Assembly (NCBI RefSeq): GCF_003711805.1
Contig: NZ_QXCP01000006.1
Span: forward strand, 62,001-126,000
Length of the DNA: 64,000 nucleotides
From: Brachybacterium sp. EE-P12
GTDB taxonomy: Bacteria > Actinomycetota > Actinomycetes > Actinomycetales > Dermabacteraceae
Reading direction: 5' to 3'
Shown here in pieces: positions 1 through 7,956 of the stretch. The translations under genes were made by a program, and so were the position numbers. Numbering within the stretch: the first letter of the stretch is position 1; each line of letters opens with the position of its first letter. The notes under the pieces are model-generated. The model ran no database searches. It saw only the letters and a program-made list of their open reading frames with translations, and was not told where the DNA came from.

Positions 1-41
1 GGGCGCGGCGAGCTCGAGTGCCGCGAGCCGTCCCTGGCACC

Positions 42-677
42 ATGAGCACCATGAGCACGTCCACCGCGCCCCGCATCCTCCTGTTCATCGGCGACTCGAT
101 CACCGACTGCGGCCGACGGGAGGACCCGGACGGCCTCGGCCACGGCTACGTGCGAATGTTGGCCGAGGAGCTCCGTGCTCGCGAACCCGACACGACGGTC
201 CTGAACCGCGGCATCAGCGGGCACAAGGCCGCCGACCTCGTGGCCCGCTTCGAGCAGGACTGCCTCGGCCTCGCCCCGGACCTGGTGACGGTCTACATCG
301 GCGTGAACGACTCCTGGCACTACACGACGGGGCGCGACGAGCACGTGGACGAGGAGTCCTTCGAACGGGACTATCGGTGGATGCTCGACCAGATCGCCGA
401 GCACCTGCCGGGGACCGCGGTGACCCTGGTGGTGCCCTTCGTCGCGGACGTCGACGAGGACGTGCGCCGGATCCACGACGATCTCGATCCGAAGGTCGCG
501 ATCATCCGTCGCCTCGCCCTGGAGCACGGCCACACCCTCGTCGACCTCGAGCAGCTCCTCGCCGGCGTGCTCGCCACAGGGATGCCTCCCGAGCGGTTCG
601 CCGAGGACGGCGTGCATCCCACCCCGATCGGGCATCGCGCCATCGCCGACGCCTGGCTCGACGCCGTTCGCCCCTGA
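42..677 (+). CDS. SGNH/GDSL-family hydrolase
   Basis: Predicted small intracellular esterase/lipase-like hydrolase of 211 residues. The four SGNH blocks are visible: FIGDSITD near the N-terminus (Ser19 as nucleophile), NRGISGHKA (block II Gly), YIGVND (block III Asn) and DGVHPT near the C-terminus (catalytic Asp and His). No signal peptide or membrane segment is seen, so a cytoplasmic enzyme acting on an acylated sugar or similar ester is likely; the substrate is unknown. The start is uncertain: ATG at 42, ATG at 51 and GTG at 18 are all in frame and none has a good ribosome binding site. Upstream context lies outside the window. Confidence 0.85.
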   Translation: MSTMSTSTAPRILLFIGDSITDCGRREDPDGLGHGYVRMLAEELRAREPDTTVLNRGISGHKAADLVARFEQDCLGLAPDLVTVYIGVNDSWHYTTGRDEHVDEESFERDYRWMLDQIAEHLPGTAVTLVVPFVADVDEDVRRIHDDLDPKVAIIRRLALEHGHTLVDLEQLLAGVLATGMPPERFAEDGVHPTPIGHRAIADAWLDAVRP

Positions 678-761
678 GCCTCCACCCCGCAGAGCGCGCA
701 CAGTGCCGGAGCCGCCCCCGGCGAGCGCCCGGGACCGGTGAGCACCGCAGATCGTCGAGCC

Positions 762-785
762 TCCCGGACCAGGGAGCATCCGGGA
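762..785. terminator. Hairpin between convergent genes
   Basis: A 7-bp perfect inverted repeat (TCCCGGA at 762-768, TCCGGGA at 779-785) with a 10-nt loop lies between the SGNH hydrolase stop and the stop of the converging peptidase gene. It has no T-rich tail. Its position suggests a bidirectional terminator, but the evidence is only the inverted repeat. Confidence 0.35.
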
Positions 786-788
786 CCG

Positions 789-1652
789 TCACCGCAGCGG
801 CGCGCTGATGTCGGCGGAGAGGAACCCGCGCCGGAACGAGCGCGCATCGAGCACCACCACCTCCGCGGGCCGCACCGGATTGCGCAGGTGCACGTGCCCG
901 CTGCGCGCATCAGCGCCGACGAGGGCGAAGACGTGGTTGGGCGGCAGCGGCCCGGCGACCGTGCCCACGCGAGGGCTCAGCGGATGGGTGGAGGCGCACA
1001 GCGCCCGTCCCTCGGCCCTCCAGGCGAGGATCTGCGCGGCATCGGGGAGCCGCAGCCGGGTGCGCACCCGCTCGCCCGTGAGCAGCTCGAGGCCGAAGCG
1101 GGCGATGCCGCGCTGCAGCATCCCGTAGCCGCCCGCGACATGCCCGGCGATCGCCTTCTCGAGCACGCCCGCCCAGCCGGGGTTCGCGCCGTCGCGCCGG
1201 GCGTGCTGGAACACGCCGCGCTCGTCGACGGGCAGGCGTCTGTCCACCAGCAGCGGGCCGTCCACGCCCGGCAGACGCACGGGGACGAGGCCGTCCTCCT
1301 CGGCGCCCACCAGGGCGCGCAGCCGCTCGGGCGCCGTTTCGTGGAGGGCGAGCATCGGCGCCATCAGCCAGCAGTCCCCGAGCCGGCCCTGCCGCGGCCG
1401 GCGCAGCACGTCCGGTGCGAGGGGTCCGCGGTCCAGGGCGAGGGCGACGGCGTGCGGGCCGGGGGAGAGGTGCAGCACCGTCCCGTGCGAGGCCGCGCCG
1501 TCGGCCGCCGCCGCGTCGGCCCTGAGAGGCTCGTGGGGCGATCTGCCGAGCGCGCCGGCCGTCCCGGAACGCGCAACGCGCGCCCGCCCCGACGGGGCGA
1601 GCGCGCGCAGGGTGCGGCGCCAGGTGCGCACGCGCGGGCGGGAGCTGCTCAC
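789..1652 (-). CDS. Calpain-like (family C2) cysteine peptidase
   Basis: A 287-residue protein resembling the catalytic core of calpains. The motif RQGRLGDCWLMAPMLAL (Cys94) matches the calpain cysteine block. WAGVLEKAIAGHVAGGYGML (160-179) matches the conserved W-LLEKAYAK-GGY segment, and NHVFALVGAD (His240) followed by HLRNP (Asn258) supplies the rest of a Cys-His-Asn triad. There is no signal peptide, calcium-binding domain or other domain; the N-terminal 50 residues are Arg/Ala rich. The GTG start is supported by a GGAGGG site about 6 nt upstream. It begins 31 nt after the phosphofructokinase stop, so the two are probably co-transcribed. Bacterial calpain homologues are known but sporadic; the target of this one is unknown. 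Confidence 0.75.
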   Translation of the reverse strand: MSSSRPRVRTWRRTLRALAPSGRARVARSGTAGALGRSPHEPLRADAAAADGAASHGTVLHLSPGPHAVALALDRGPLAPDVLRRPRQGRLGDCWLMAPMLALHETAPERLRALVGAEEDGLVPVRLPGVDGPLLVDRRLPVDERGVFQHARRDGANPGWAGVLEKAIAGHVAGGYGMLQRGIARFGLELLTGERVRTRLRLPDAAQILAWRAEGRALCASTHPLSPRVGTVAGPLPPNHVFALVGADARSGHVHLRNPVRPAEVVVLDARSFRRGFLSADISAPLR

Positions 1653-1683
1653 GAGGCCCTCCGCCCGTCGGTCATCGGGACGC

Positions 1684-2904
1684 TCAGTGCGCCTCGGCCG
1701 GGACGATCTTCTGCCCGGTGCGCTCCATGACCTCCGCGAACCAGGGCTGGGAGATGTCGAAGGCCTTGTGCCCGGCGACGCGGTCGAACTCGACGGCGCG
1801 CAGCACGTCCCCGCGCTCCTCGTCGTGTCCGATCAGGCCCGAGCCGCCCTCGAGGGCGACCTGCACCGCGTAGTCCGTCATCGACTTGATCAGACGGATG
1901 TCCTCGGGGTTCGCCTTCGCGGAGCGGGAGAAGTAGCCGGACTTCTGGACCATGACCTTCTCGGCGCCGAGCTTCTCCGCGAACTGCTTCGCGAACCACT
2001 GGCCGGGGTTGATCGTGTCGATCTTGACGTGGCCGAAGGGGTCCTTCTCCGGCTCCTCGCCGCGCTCCTGCATCTCGGCGATGATCTCGGGGATGCCCGC
2101 GCCCTCGGACAGGAAGATGTTCACGCAGCCGGCCTCGTCCATGACCTTCTTCAGGCGCGCGGCCTCCGCCTCGATGTCGAGCTTCAGCTCGGGCAGGAAC
2201 ACGGCGTGGACGTCCCAGCGCTCGGCCTTGTGGCCGATGCCGGGCAGCCACTGCTGCGTGGAGTGCCAGTCCTGGTAGTACTCGGCCGCCTGCGCAGTGA
2301 GGTACCCGCAGGCGCGGCCCATGATCTCGTGGATGATCAGCATCTTCGGGTTCGAGCCGTGCTCGGCGATGATGTTCTGCGCGAAGATGCTGGTCTGCTC
2401 CGCGGCGGACTTCGCGCCGAGCGACTGGCGGATCGGCACGATGTCGTTGTCGATGGTCTTGGGAAGGCCCACGACCTGCATCTCGTGGCCGTGCTCGTGC
2501 AGGTACGCGGCGAGGTCGGCGGCGGTGGTGTTGGTGTCGTCGCCGCCGATGGTGTGCAGCACGTCCACGCCGTCGGCCTTGAGCTTGTTCGCGGCGACCT
2601 CGAGGGCGTTCTCGCCCTCGGCGATCAGGCCGCGCTTGACGAGGTCCTTCGTGTTGGTGAGCTTCACGCGGGAGTTGCCGATGGGGGAGCCGCCGAAGTC
2701 GTGCAGCAGACCGGCCTTCGCACGCACCTCGTCGTCCACGACGAAGTACTCACCGGAGAGCAGGCCCCAGTAGCCGTGCTTGTAGGCGATGATCTCGACG
2801 TCCGGCACCAGTTCGGTGTAGCGCTCGATCAGGCCGCCGACGGCGGAGGAGAGGCACGGGGCGTAGCCCCCGGCGGTGAGAAGTGCGACGCGCTTGACGG
2901 TCAT
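1684..2904 (-). CDS. pfkA: 6-phosphofructokinase, PPi-type signature
   Basis: Phosphorylates fructose 6-phosphate to fructose 1,6-bisphosphate in glycolysis. The 406-residue protein has the PFK nucleotide loop GGDDTNT (120-126) and the catalytic loop PKTIDND (148-154, Asp152 as base). The second Asp of GGDD (Asp123) and the Lys of PKT (Lys149) replace the two glycines typical of ATP-dependent enzymes. In the PFK family this pair marks pyrophosphate-dependent (often reversible) members, so the donor may be PPi rather than ATP; that is family knowledge, not shown here. The ATG has a GGAGGT site about 10 nt upstream. The calpain-like gene follows after 31 nt. Confidence 0.93.
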   Translation of the reverse strand: MTVKRVALLTAGGYAPCLSSAVGGLIERYTELVPDVEIIAYKHGYWGLLSGEYFVVDDEVRAKAGLLHDFGGSPIGNSRVKLTNTKDLVKRGLIAEGENALEVAANKLKADGVDVLHTIGGDDTNTTAADLAAYLHEHGHEMQVVGLPKTIDNDIVPIRQSLGAKSAAEQTSIFAQNIIAEHGSNPKMLIIHEIMGRACGYLTAQAAEYYQDWHSTQQWLPGIGHKAERWDVHAVFLPELKLDIEAEAARLKKVMDEAGCVNIFLSEGAGIPEIIAEMQERGEEPEKDPFGHVKIDTINPGQWFAKQFAEKLGAEKVMVQKSGYFSRSAKANPEDIRLIKSMTDYAVQVALEGGSGLIGHDEERGDVLRAVEFDRVAGHKAFDISQPWFAEVMERTGQKIVPAEAH

Positions 2905-2979
2905 AGGGCGGAACCTCCGAGAGTCCGGGAACGGGCGCGCAGGAGGACAGGGTCGATCCTGCGACGCTGGGTTCTGCTC

Positions 2980-2985
2980 ATCGTA
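2980..2985 (-). promoter_or_regulatory. Putative -10 element for pfkA
   Basis: TACGAT on the minus strand, about 75 nt upstream of the pfkA start, in the 184-nt gap after hisN. It fits the actinobacterial TANNNT -10 pattern. No convincing -35 is visible. It overlaps the ATG of a possible 26-codon upstream frame, so the two interpretations compete. Confidence 0.35.
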
Positions 2986-3088
2986 CCGAGACCGCGCCGT
3001 CGACGCCGACGCGCAGGCCCTGCTGGGACGCGGGGACGAAGCGCGGCCGCCCTGCCCGCTCCGGCGCGTCGCGGGCGCCGCCCCGGGC

Positions 3089-3883
3089 TCAGCTCTCGCG
3101 CTGGGCGAGCGCCTCCAGCACCTCCTCGTGCAGCAGCGAGTTCGTCGCCACCGCGTTGCCGCCGAAGGGCCCGGGCTCGCCGTCCAGGGAGGTGAAGCGG
3201 CCCCCGGCCTCGGTGACGATCGGCACCAGCGCGACCATGTCGTGGAGGTTCAGCTCGGGCTCGCAGGCGACGTCGACCGCGCCCTCGGCGACCAGCATGT
3301 AGGACCAGAAGTCGCCGTAGGCGCGGGTGCGCCAGAAGCGCTGCATGAGATTGAGCATCTGCGGCAGGCGGTCGGTCTCGGCCCAGCCGTCCAGGGAGGA
3401 GTAGGACAGCGAGGCCTCCTCGATGGTGGGGACGGAGGAGACCTGCAGACGGGTCGCGCTGCTCAGCCGCGAGCCGGTCCAGGCGCCGGCGTCCTCCCCG
3501 CCCCACCAGCGCCGTCCGAGCGCCGGCGCGGAGACGAGGCCCACCACGGGCCGGCCGTCCTCGATCAGCCCGATCAGCGTGCCCCACACCGGCACGCCGC
3601 GCACGAAGTTGCTGGTGCCGTCGATCGGGTCGATCACCCACTGGCGCGGCGAGGCGCCGGTGCTGCCGAACTCCTCGCCGATCACCTGGTCCCGCGAGCG
3701 GGCGCGCGAGAGCTGGGAGCGCACCAGCTGCTCGGCGGCGGTGTCCGCATCGGTGACCTCGGTGAGATCGGGCTTGGTGGAGACCTCGAGGTCCTGCGCC
3801 TTGAACCGGGAGGCGGTCAGCTGGTCCACGGCGTCGGCGAGCACATGGGCGAGGCGCAGGTCATCGGCATAGCGGCTGGACAT
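3089..3883 (-). CDS. hisN: Histidinol-phosphatase (inositol monophosphatase fold)
   Basis: Last phosphatase step of histidine synthesis, histidinol phosphate to histidinol, in the IMPase-type version used by actinobacteria. The 264-residue protein shows the IMPase metal motifs VIGEEFG (Glu70/71) and WVIDPIDGT (85-90), and the C-terminal NLHDMVALVPIVTEAGG block. The segment RAYGDFWSYMLVAEGAVD resembles HisN more than SuhB, but a general inositol-phosphatase role cannot be excluded. I chose ATG 3883. A TATCGT -10 element ends 7 nt before it, implying a nearly leaderless transcript; an upstream in-frame GTG at 3907 would lie upstream of that start point. Confidence 0.82.
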   Translation of the reverse strand: MSSRYADDLRLAHVLADAVDQLTASRFKAQDLEVSTKPDLTEVTDADTAAEQLVRSQLSRARSRDQVIGEEFGSTGASPRQWVIDPIDGTSNFVRGVPVWGTLIGLIEDGRPVVGLVSAPALGRRWWGGEDAGAWTGSRLSSATRLQVSSVPTIEEASLSYSSLDGWAETDRLPQMLNLMQRFWRTRAYGDFWSYMLVAEGAVDVACEPELNLHDMVALVPIVTEAGGRFTSLDGEPGPFGGNAVATNSLLHEEVLEALAQRES

Positions 3884-3890
3884 GGACTCC

Positions 3891-3896
3891 ACGATA
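3891..3896 (-). promoter_or_regulatory. Putative -10 element, near-leaderless hisN
   Basis: TATCGT read on the minus strand, ending 7 nt before ATG 3883. Transcription would begin at or next to the start codon. No good -35 is seen. Confidence 0.4.
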
Positions 3897-3967
3897 AAGT
3901 CCCGCACCCCGGGGGCGCGGGATTGACCGCGCCCGCCGCCCGGGTCGCGCCCGTCGGCCGCCGTGGC

Positions 3968-5038
3968 TCAGACGTCCCAGGGGTCGTTGCGGCGCAGCAC
4001 CTCGGCGAGGCGCCGGTACGAGGCCAGGCGTGTCGGCCCCGCCGTGCCGGCCCGTCCCTGCTCCACCAGCTCGTCGAGGGCGCAGTCGGGGGCGTCCTCG
4101 AGATGGGTGCAGCCGCGCGGGCACTCCTCGGCGAGGTCCGCGAGGTCCGCGAAGGCGTCCAGCAGCTGCTCGGGGTCCACGTGCCCGAGGCCGAAGGAGC
4201 GCACCCCCGGCGTGTCGATCACCCAGCCGTCGTCGCCCGGCAGCTGCAGGGCGAGGGCCGACGAGGAGGTGTGCCGGCCCCGGCCGGTGACGTCGTTGAC
4301 CTGGCCGGTCGCACGGTCCGTCCCCGGCACGAGCGCGTTCAGCAGCGTCGACTTGCCCACCCCCGAATGGCCGACGAGCACGCTGATCCGGCCCGAGAGC
4401 CGCTCGCGCAGCTCCTCGAGGCCGACGACCCCCGGCCGCGCGGGATCCTCCGACTCCGCGGGGCTCTCGCGCCGGGTCACCACGTGCTCGAGGCCGAGCG
4501 GGGCGTAGGCGGCCAGGAACTCCTCGGGAGAGCGCAGGTCCGCCTTCGTCAGCACCAGCAGCGCCTCGACCCCTGCGACATAGGCGGCGACCAGGCAGCG
4601 GTCGATCATGCCGCCGCGCGGCTCGGGATCGGCCAGCGCCGTCACCATGACCATGAGGTCCACGTTCGCGACCAGCGGCCGCTCGGTCGCGTCGTCGTCG
4701 TCGGCGCTGCGGCGCAGGAAGGAGCTGCGCTCCTGGATCCGCACGATGCGGGCGAGGGTGCCGTCGCGTCCTGAGACGTCTCCGACCAGGCCCACCAGGT
4801 CGCCGGGGACGACGGGGGAGCGGCCCAGCTCACGGGCCCGCATCGCGGTCACCGCGCGCTGCTGCGCGGTGCCCTCGGCGACGACGGTCCGCCAGCGGCC
4901 GCGGTCGACTGCCACGACCCGCGCCGTGACCGCGTCCTCGTGCTTGGGACGGTCCTTCGTTCGAGGCCGCGAGCCGCGCCGGTTGGGACGCACGCGCACG
5001 TCGGACTCGTCGAAGTCCCGCACTGACCGCCTCACCAC
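3968..5038 (-). CDS. rsgA: Ribosome small subunit-dependent GTPase A
   Basis: Late-stage 30S assembly GTPase of 356 residues with circularly permuted G motifs, diagnostic of RsgA/YjeQ. TKAD (G4, 164-167) precedes GHSGVGKST (G1, 223-231) and DTPG (G3, 275-278). An N-terminal OB-fold region (about 38-105) and a C-terminal zinc knuckle (ECPRGCTH...DC, about 307-322) complete the family plan. The N-terminal 35 residues are basic (Arg/Lys rich), as expected for an rRNA contact. GTG start with GGAGGG about 8-9 nt upstream. It follows aroA by 58 nt and is probably in the same transcript. Confidence 0.93.
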   Translation of the reverse strand: MVRRSVRDFDESDVRVRPNRRGSRPRTKDRPKHEDAVTARVVAVDRGRWRTVVAEGTAQQRAVTAMRARELGRSPVVPGDLVGLVGDVSGRDGTLARIVRIQERSSFLRRSADDDDATERPLVANVDLMVMVTALADPEPRGGMIDRCLVAAYVAGVEALLVLTKADLRSPEEFLAAYAPLGLEHVVTRRESPAESEDPARPGVVGLEELRERLSGRISVLVGHSGVGKSTLLNALVPGTDRATGQVNDVTGRGRHTSSSALALQLPGDDGWVIDTPGVRSFGLGHVDPEQLLDAFADLADLAEECPRGCTHLEDAPDCALDELVEQGRAGTAGPTRLASYRRLAEVLRRNDPWDV

Positions 5039-5096
5039 GAGGTGCCCCCTCCGCCGCGCAGGACCCGGGCCCTCCCGGGCCCGCGCGGCACCGGGC

Positions 5097-6422
5097 TCAC
5101 TCCTCGCCCTCCGCCGGCTCGGGATGCAGCATCGACAGCCACATCCCCACGAAGTCGGGCAGGGTCTTCTGCGTCGTGCCGATGTCGACCACCTGCACGC
5201 CCGGCACCTTCAGGCCGATGATCGCACCGGCCGTGGCCATGCGGTGGTCCTCGTAGCTCTCGAAGACCGCGCCGTGCAGCTCGCCCGGGCTGATCACGAG
5301 CCCGTCCTCGAGCTCCTCGGTGACCGCACCGATCTTCGTCAGCTCGGTCGCCAGCGCCTTCAGCCGGTCGGTCTCGTGACCGCGCAGGTGTCCGATGCCG
5401 GTGAGCCGGGAGGGGGAGCCGGCCAGCGCGCAGAGCGCCGCGATCGTGGGCGCGAGCTCCCCTGTCGCGGACAGGTCCGCCTCGATCCCGCGGATCGCGC
5501 CGGTGCCGTGCACGCACACGGCCTCGTCCTCCCGCCAGACCTCCGCACCCATCCGCGCGAGCAGCTCACGGTAGGCGTCGCCGGGCTGGGTGGTCGACTC
5601 CGGCCAGTCGTCCACCGCGATCGTGCCGGCCGTGGCCAGCGCCGCCGCCAGGAACGGCCCGGCATTGGACAGGTCCGGCTCGACGACGACCTCGAGGGGA
5701 CGGATCGGGCCGCGCGCGACCCGCCACGTGTGGCGGCCCTCCGCATCCAGCGCATGGGAGGCCTCGACCCCCGCGCGGCGCAGGGTCTCGAGGGTCATGT
5801 CGATGTGCGGCAGGGAGGGCAGCTGCTCCCCGACGTGCACGAGCTCGAGGTCCTGCTCGGCGCGCGCCGCGACCAGCAGCACGTTGGAGATGAACTGGCT
5901 CGAGGCGGAGGCGTCGACCTCCACCCTCCCGCCGCGCAGCGTGCCGGTGCCGTGCACGGTCAGCGGCAGCCGGCCCGGCTCGCCGTGCTCCGTGACCTCG
6001 ACGCCCTGGCCGCGCAGCACCTGCACGACCGCGTCCATGGGACGTGCGAGCGCGGCGTCGTCGCCGGTGAAGCGCACGTCGCCGTGGCGCAGCGCCGCCA
6101 GCAGCGGCACGAAGCGCATCACCGTGCCGGCCAGGCCCGTGTGGATCTCGACCGGCTCGGCGGGGTGCTCGCAGGCCGGCGGGATCGGGGACACGTGCAG
6201 CACCCCGTCGCGCACCTCGAGCGCCGCACCGAGCCGTTCGAGCGCGTCGCGCATCAGCCGCGTGTCACGCGAGACCAGCGCGCCCCGCAGCGAGGACGGC
6301 TCCTCCGCCGCGGCGGCCAGCAGCATCCAGCGCGCCGTGAGCGACTTCGAGCCCGGCACCCGCACCAGCGCGTCGACCGGCTGGTCGGCGACCGGTGCGT
6401 TCCACAGCACCTCGGACGTCAT
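5097..6422 (-). CDS. aroA: 3-phosphoshikimate 1-carboxyvinyltransferase (EPSP synthase)
   Basis: Sixth step of the shikimate pathway: shikimate 3-phosphate plus phosphoenolpyruvate gives EPSP. About 441 residues, normal for the family. Visible motifs are VPGSKSLTAR (active-site Lys) near the N-terminus, GLAGTVMRF (PEP-binding loop, equivalent of NAGTAMR), RGHETDRLKAL and YEDHRMATA near the C-terminus. ATG 6422 is preferred. An in-frame TTG at 6431 overlaps the TGA of the upstream DoxX gene, so translation is probably coupled either way. Next gene downstream is rsgA. Confidence 0.93.
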   Translation of the reverse strand: MTSEVLWNAPVADQPVDALVRVPGSKSLTARWMLLAAAAEEPSSLRGALVSRDTRLMRDALERLGAALEVRDGVLHVSPIPPACEHPAEPVEIHTGLAGTVMRFVPLLAALRHGDVRFTGDDAALARPMDAVVQVLRGQGVEVTEHGEPGRLPLTVHGTGTLRGGRVEVDASASSQFISNVLLVAARAEQDLELVHVGEQLPSLPHIDMTLETLRRAGVEASHALDAEGRHTWRVARGPIRPLEVVVEPDLSNAGPFLAAALATAGTIAVDDWPESTTQPGDAYRELLARMGAEVWREDEAVCVHGTGAIRGIEADLSATGELAPTIAALCALAGSPSRLTGIGHLRGHETDRLKALATELTKIGAVTEELEDGLVISPGELHGAVFESYEDHRMATAGAIIGLKVPGVQVVDIGTTQKTLPDFVGMWLSMLHPEPAEGEE

Positions 6423-6427
6423 CGGAC

Positions 6428-6994
6428 TCAACCGAGCTGGCTGCTGAGCTGCTTCTGCGCGGAGTCGGCGGCGCCCTTCGCCTTCTTCTCCAGCTTCCCG
6501 GCCTTCTTCTCGAGCTCCCGCTGCCGCTGCGCGGCCTTCTTCTGGCTGCGCTCGACGAACTTGCTCGCCCGGTAGCCGAGCGAGGGGCGGCCGTCGTGGT
6601 CGACGACGGCCAGCAGCACGCCGCCGAGCAGGCCGGCATCGGTGAGGATCGACTGGACCTCCGCGACGAGCTCCTCGCCGCGCAGCTCCCAGACCCTCTT
6701 CCGGCCGGCCCAGCCGACGGAGGTGGTCACCAGCAGCGTCGCCGCAGCGGCGCGGGGAGCGCGATTGGTCGCGTACAGCAGGCCGGCACCCGCGGCGACC
6801 GCGCCGGCGGCGCGGATCACGGCGCGGGTGTCGACGAAGCCGGGCGCGGAGCTCTTCGCCAGGGCCGAGTCGACGGCGTCGAAGGCCTGCGGGTAGACGT
6901 CGATCTCGCGCTCGGGATGGAGCGCGGTGCGCACGCCCTCGAAGACGAAGGGGGCGGCGAGCAGCGGTCGTGCGATCCGGCGGACCAGGGCCAT
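6428..6994 (-). CDS. DoxX-family membrane protein
   Basis: 188-residue protein with the N-terminal DoxX signature (RRIARPLLAAPFVFEGVRTA), hydrophobic segments near 60-75 (AVIRAAGAVAAGAGLL), 82-94 (AAATLLVTTSVGW) and 118-132, and a hydrophilic Lys/Glu/Gln-rich tail (about 145-188) likely to form a coiled coil. DoxX proteins are linked to membrane redox or thiol stress complexes in some actinobacteria. A redox role would fit the divergent neighbour sigR, but that is inference. ATG start with GTGAGGA just upstream. First gene of the DoxX-aroA-rsgA run. Confidence 0.75.
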   Translation of the reverse strand: MALVRRIARPLLAAPFVFEGVRTALHPEREIDVYPQAFDAVDSALAKSSAPGFVDTRAVIRAAGAVAAGAGLLYATNRAPRAAAATLLVTTSVGWAGRKRVWELRGEELVAEVQSILTDAGLLGGVLLAVVDHDGRPSLGYRASKFVERSQKKAAQRQRELEKKAGKLEKKAKGAADSAQKQLSSQLG

Positions 6995-7077
6995 GGTGTC
7001 CTCACGTTCTGAGCGGGTGTCGACGGTCCGGTGACCTCTCTGTCTGGCAGATCACCGAGCCCCACACTACCGCTCGG

Positions 7078-7103
7078 GGAACATCCGCCATGTGCATCGC
7101 GTT
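7078..7103 (+). promoter_or_regulatory. SigR-type promoter (autoregulatory p2-like)
   Basis: GGAAC at 7078-7082, then exactly 18 nt, then GTT at 7101-7103. This matches the SigR/SigH consensus GGAA(T/C)-N18-19-GTT. It lies upstream of both possible sigR start codons and would place the start point near 7110. Autoregulation from such a promoter is established for Streptomyces SigR and mycobacterial SigH; here it is predicted from sequence only. Confidence 0.75.
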
Positions 7104-7194
7104 GGGACGGTCGGCGCGGCGAGGGTCCGCGCCCCGTCGGGACGCCGACGCGGAGGGTCGCTGACGCCGGCGAGAGCCGGGGAGGGAGCGGAGC

Positions 7195-7956
7195 ATGACC
7201 GCTGCACTGCGCGACCGCACACTCGTGCCCCCGGGTGGCGTAGGTTTGAGGACGATGACCCAGACACAGCCCACTCCTGGCCACGAGACCGGCCTGTCCC
7301 CGGCGGAGCAGACGCCCGCCGAGCAGCCCGGTGCGGCGCAGGACTTCGACTTCGAGACCGAGGCGCTCTCGCACCTGGACTCGCTCTACGGCGGCGCGCT
7401 GCGGATGACCCGCAACCCCCACGACGCCGAGGACCTCGTCCAGGACACCTTCGTCAAGGCCTTCCGAGCCCAGGACCGCTTCACCCCGGGCACGAACATG
7501 CGGGCGTGGCTGTACCGCATCATGACCAACAGCTTCATCTCGACCTATCGCAAGAAGCAGCGCCGCCCCAAGGAGTCCTGGACCGACACGGTCGAGGACT
7601 GGCAGCTCGCGGAGGTCTCCAGCCACTCGAGCACGGGACTGCGCTCGGCCGAGGCGGAGGCGCTCGACCATCTCCCGGACTCCGCGGTCAAGGACGCGCT
7701 GTCCGAGCTGCGCGAGGACTACCGGATGGCGGTCTACCTCGCCGACGTCGAGGGCTTCGCCTACAAGGAGATCGCCGAGATCATGGACACGCCGATCGGC
7801 ACCGTGATGTCGCGCCTCCACCGCGGTCGCCGCCAGCTGCGGGAGAAGCTCACCGACTACGCCCAGCGCACGGGCTTCCTGCGTGCGCCGACCCCGGCGG
7901 GGGACGCCGCCGACGAGACCGGCACCGGCACCGCGGACCGGGAGGAGGACCGATGA
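7195..7956 (+). CDS. sigR: ECF sigma factor, SigR/SigH type (thiol-oxidative stress)
   Basis: Directs RNA polymerase to GGAAT-N18-GTT promoters of thiol-redox genes; held inactive by RsrA under reducing conditions. The 253-residue frame holds region 2 ([37 protein letters not shown]) and region 4 ([31 protein letters not shown]). Two in-frame starts look usable. ATG 7195 has a GGGAGGGAGCGGAG site. ATG 7255 (233 residues) has GAGG close upstream and a TAGGTT -10 element 8 nt before it. This resembles the long and short SigR forms of Streptomyces. The stop overlaps the rsrA start (ATGA). Confidence 0.92.
   Translation: MTAALRDRTLVPPGGVGLRTMTQTQPTPGHETGLSPAEQTPAEQPGAAQDFDFETEALSHLDSLYGGALRMTRNPHDAEDLVQDTFVKAFRAQDRFTPGTNMRAWLYRIMTNSFISTYRKKQRRPKESWTDTVEDWQLAEVSSHSSTGLRSAEAEALDHLPDSAVKDALSELREDYRMAVYLADVEGFAYKEIAEIMDTPIGTVMSRLHRGRRQLREKLTDYAQRTGFLRAPTPAGDAADETGTGTADREEDR
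7241..7246 (+). promoter_or_regulatory. Putative -10 element for the short sigR form (p1-like)
   Basis: TAGGTT ends 8 nt before ATG 7255. Transcription would start within a few nt of that codon, giving a transcript able to make only the short SigR. No clear -35 element is visible. It could instead be a chance TANNNT. Confidence 0.35.
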
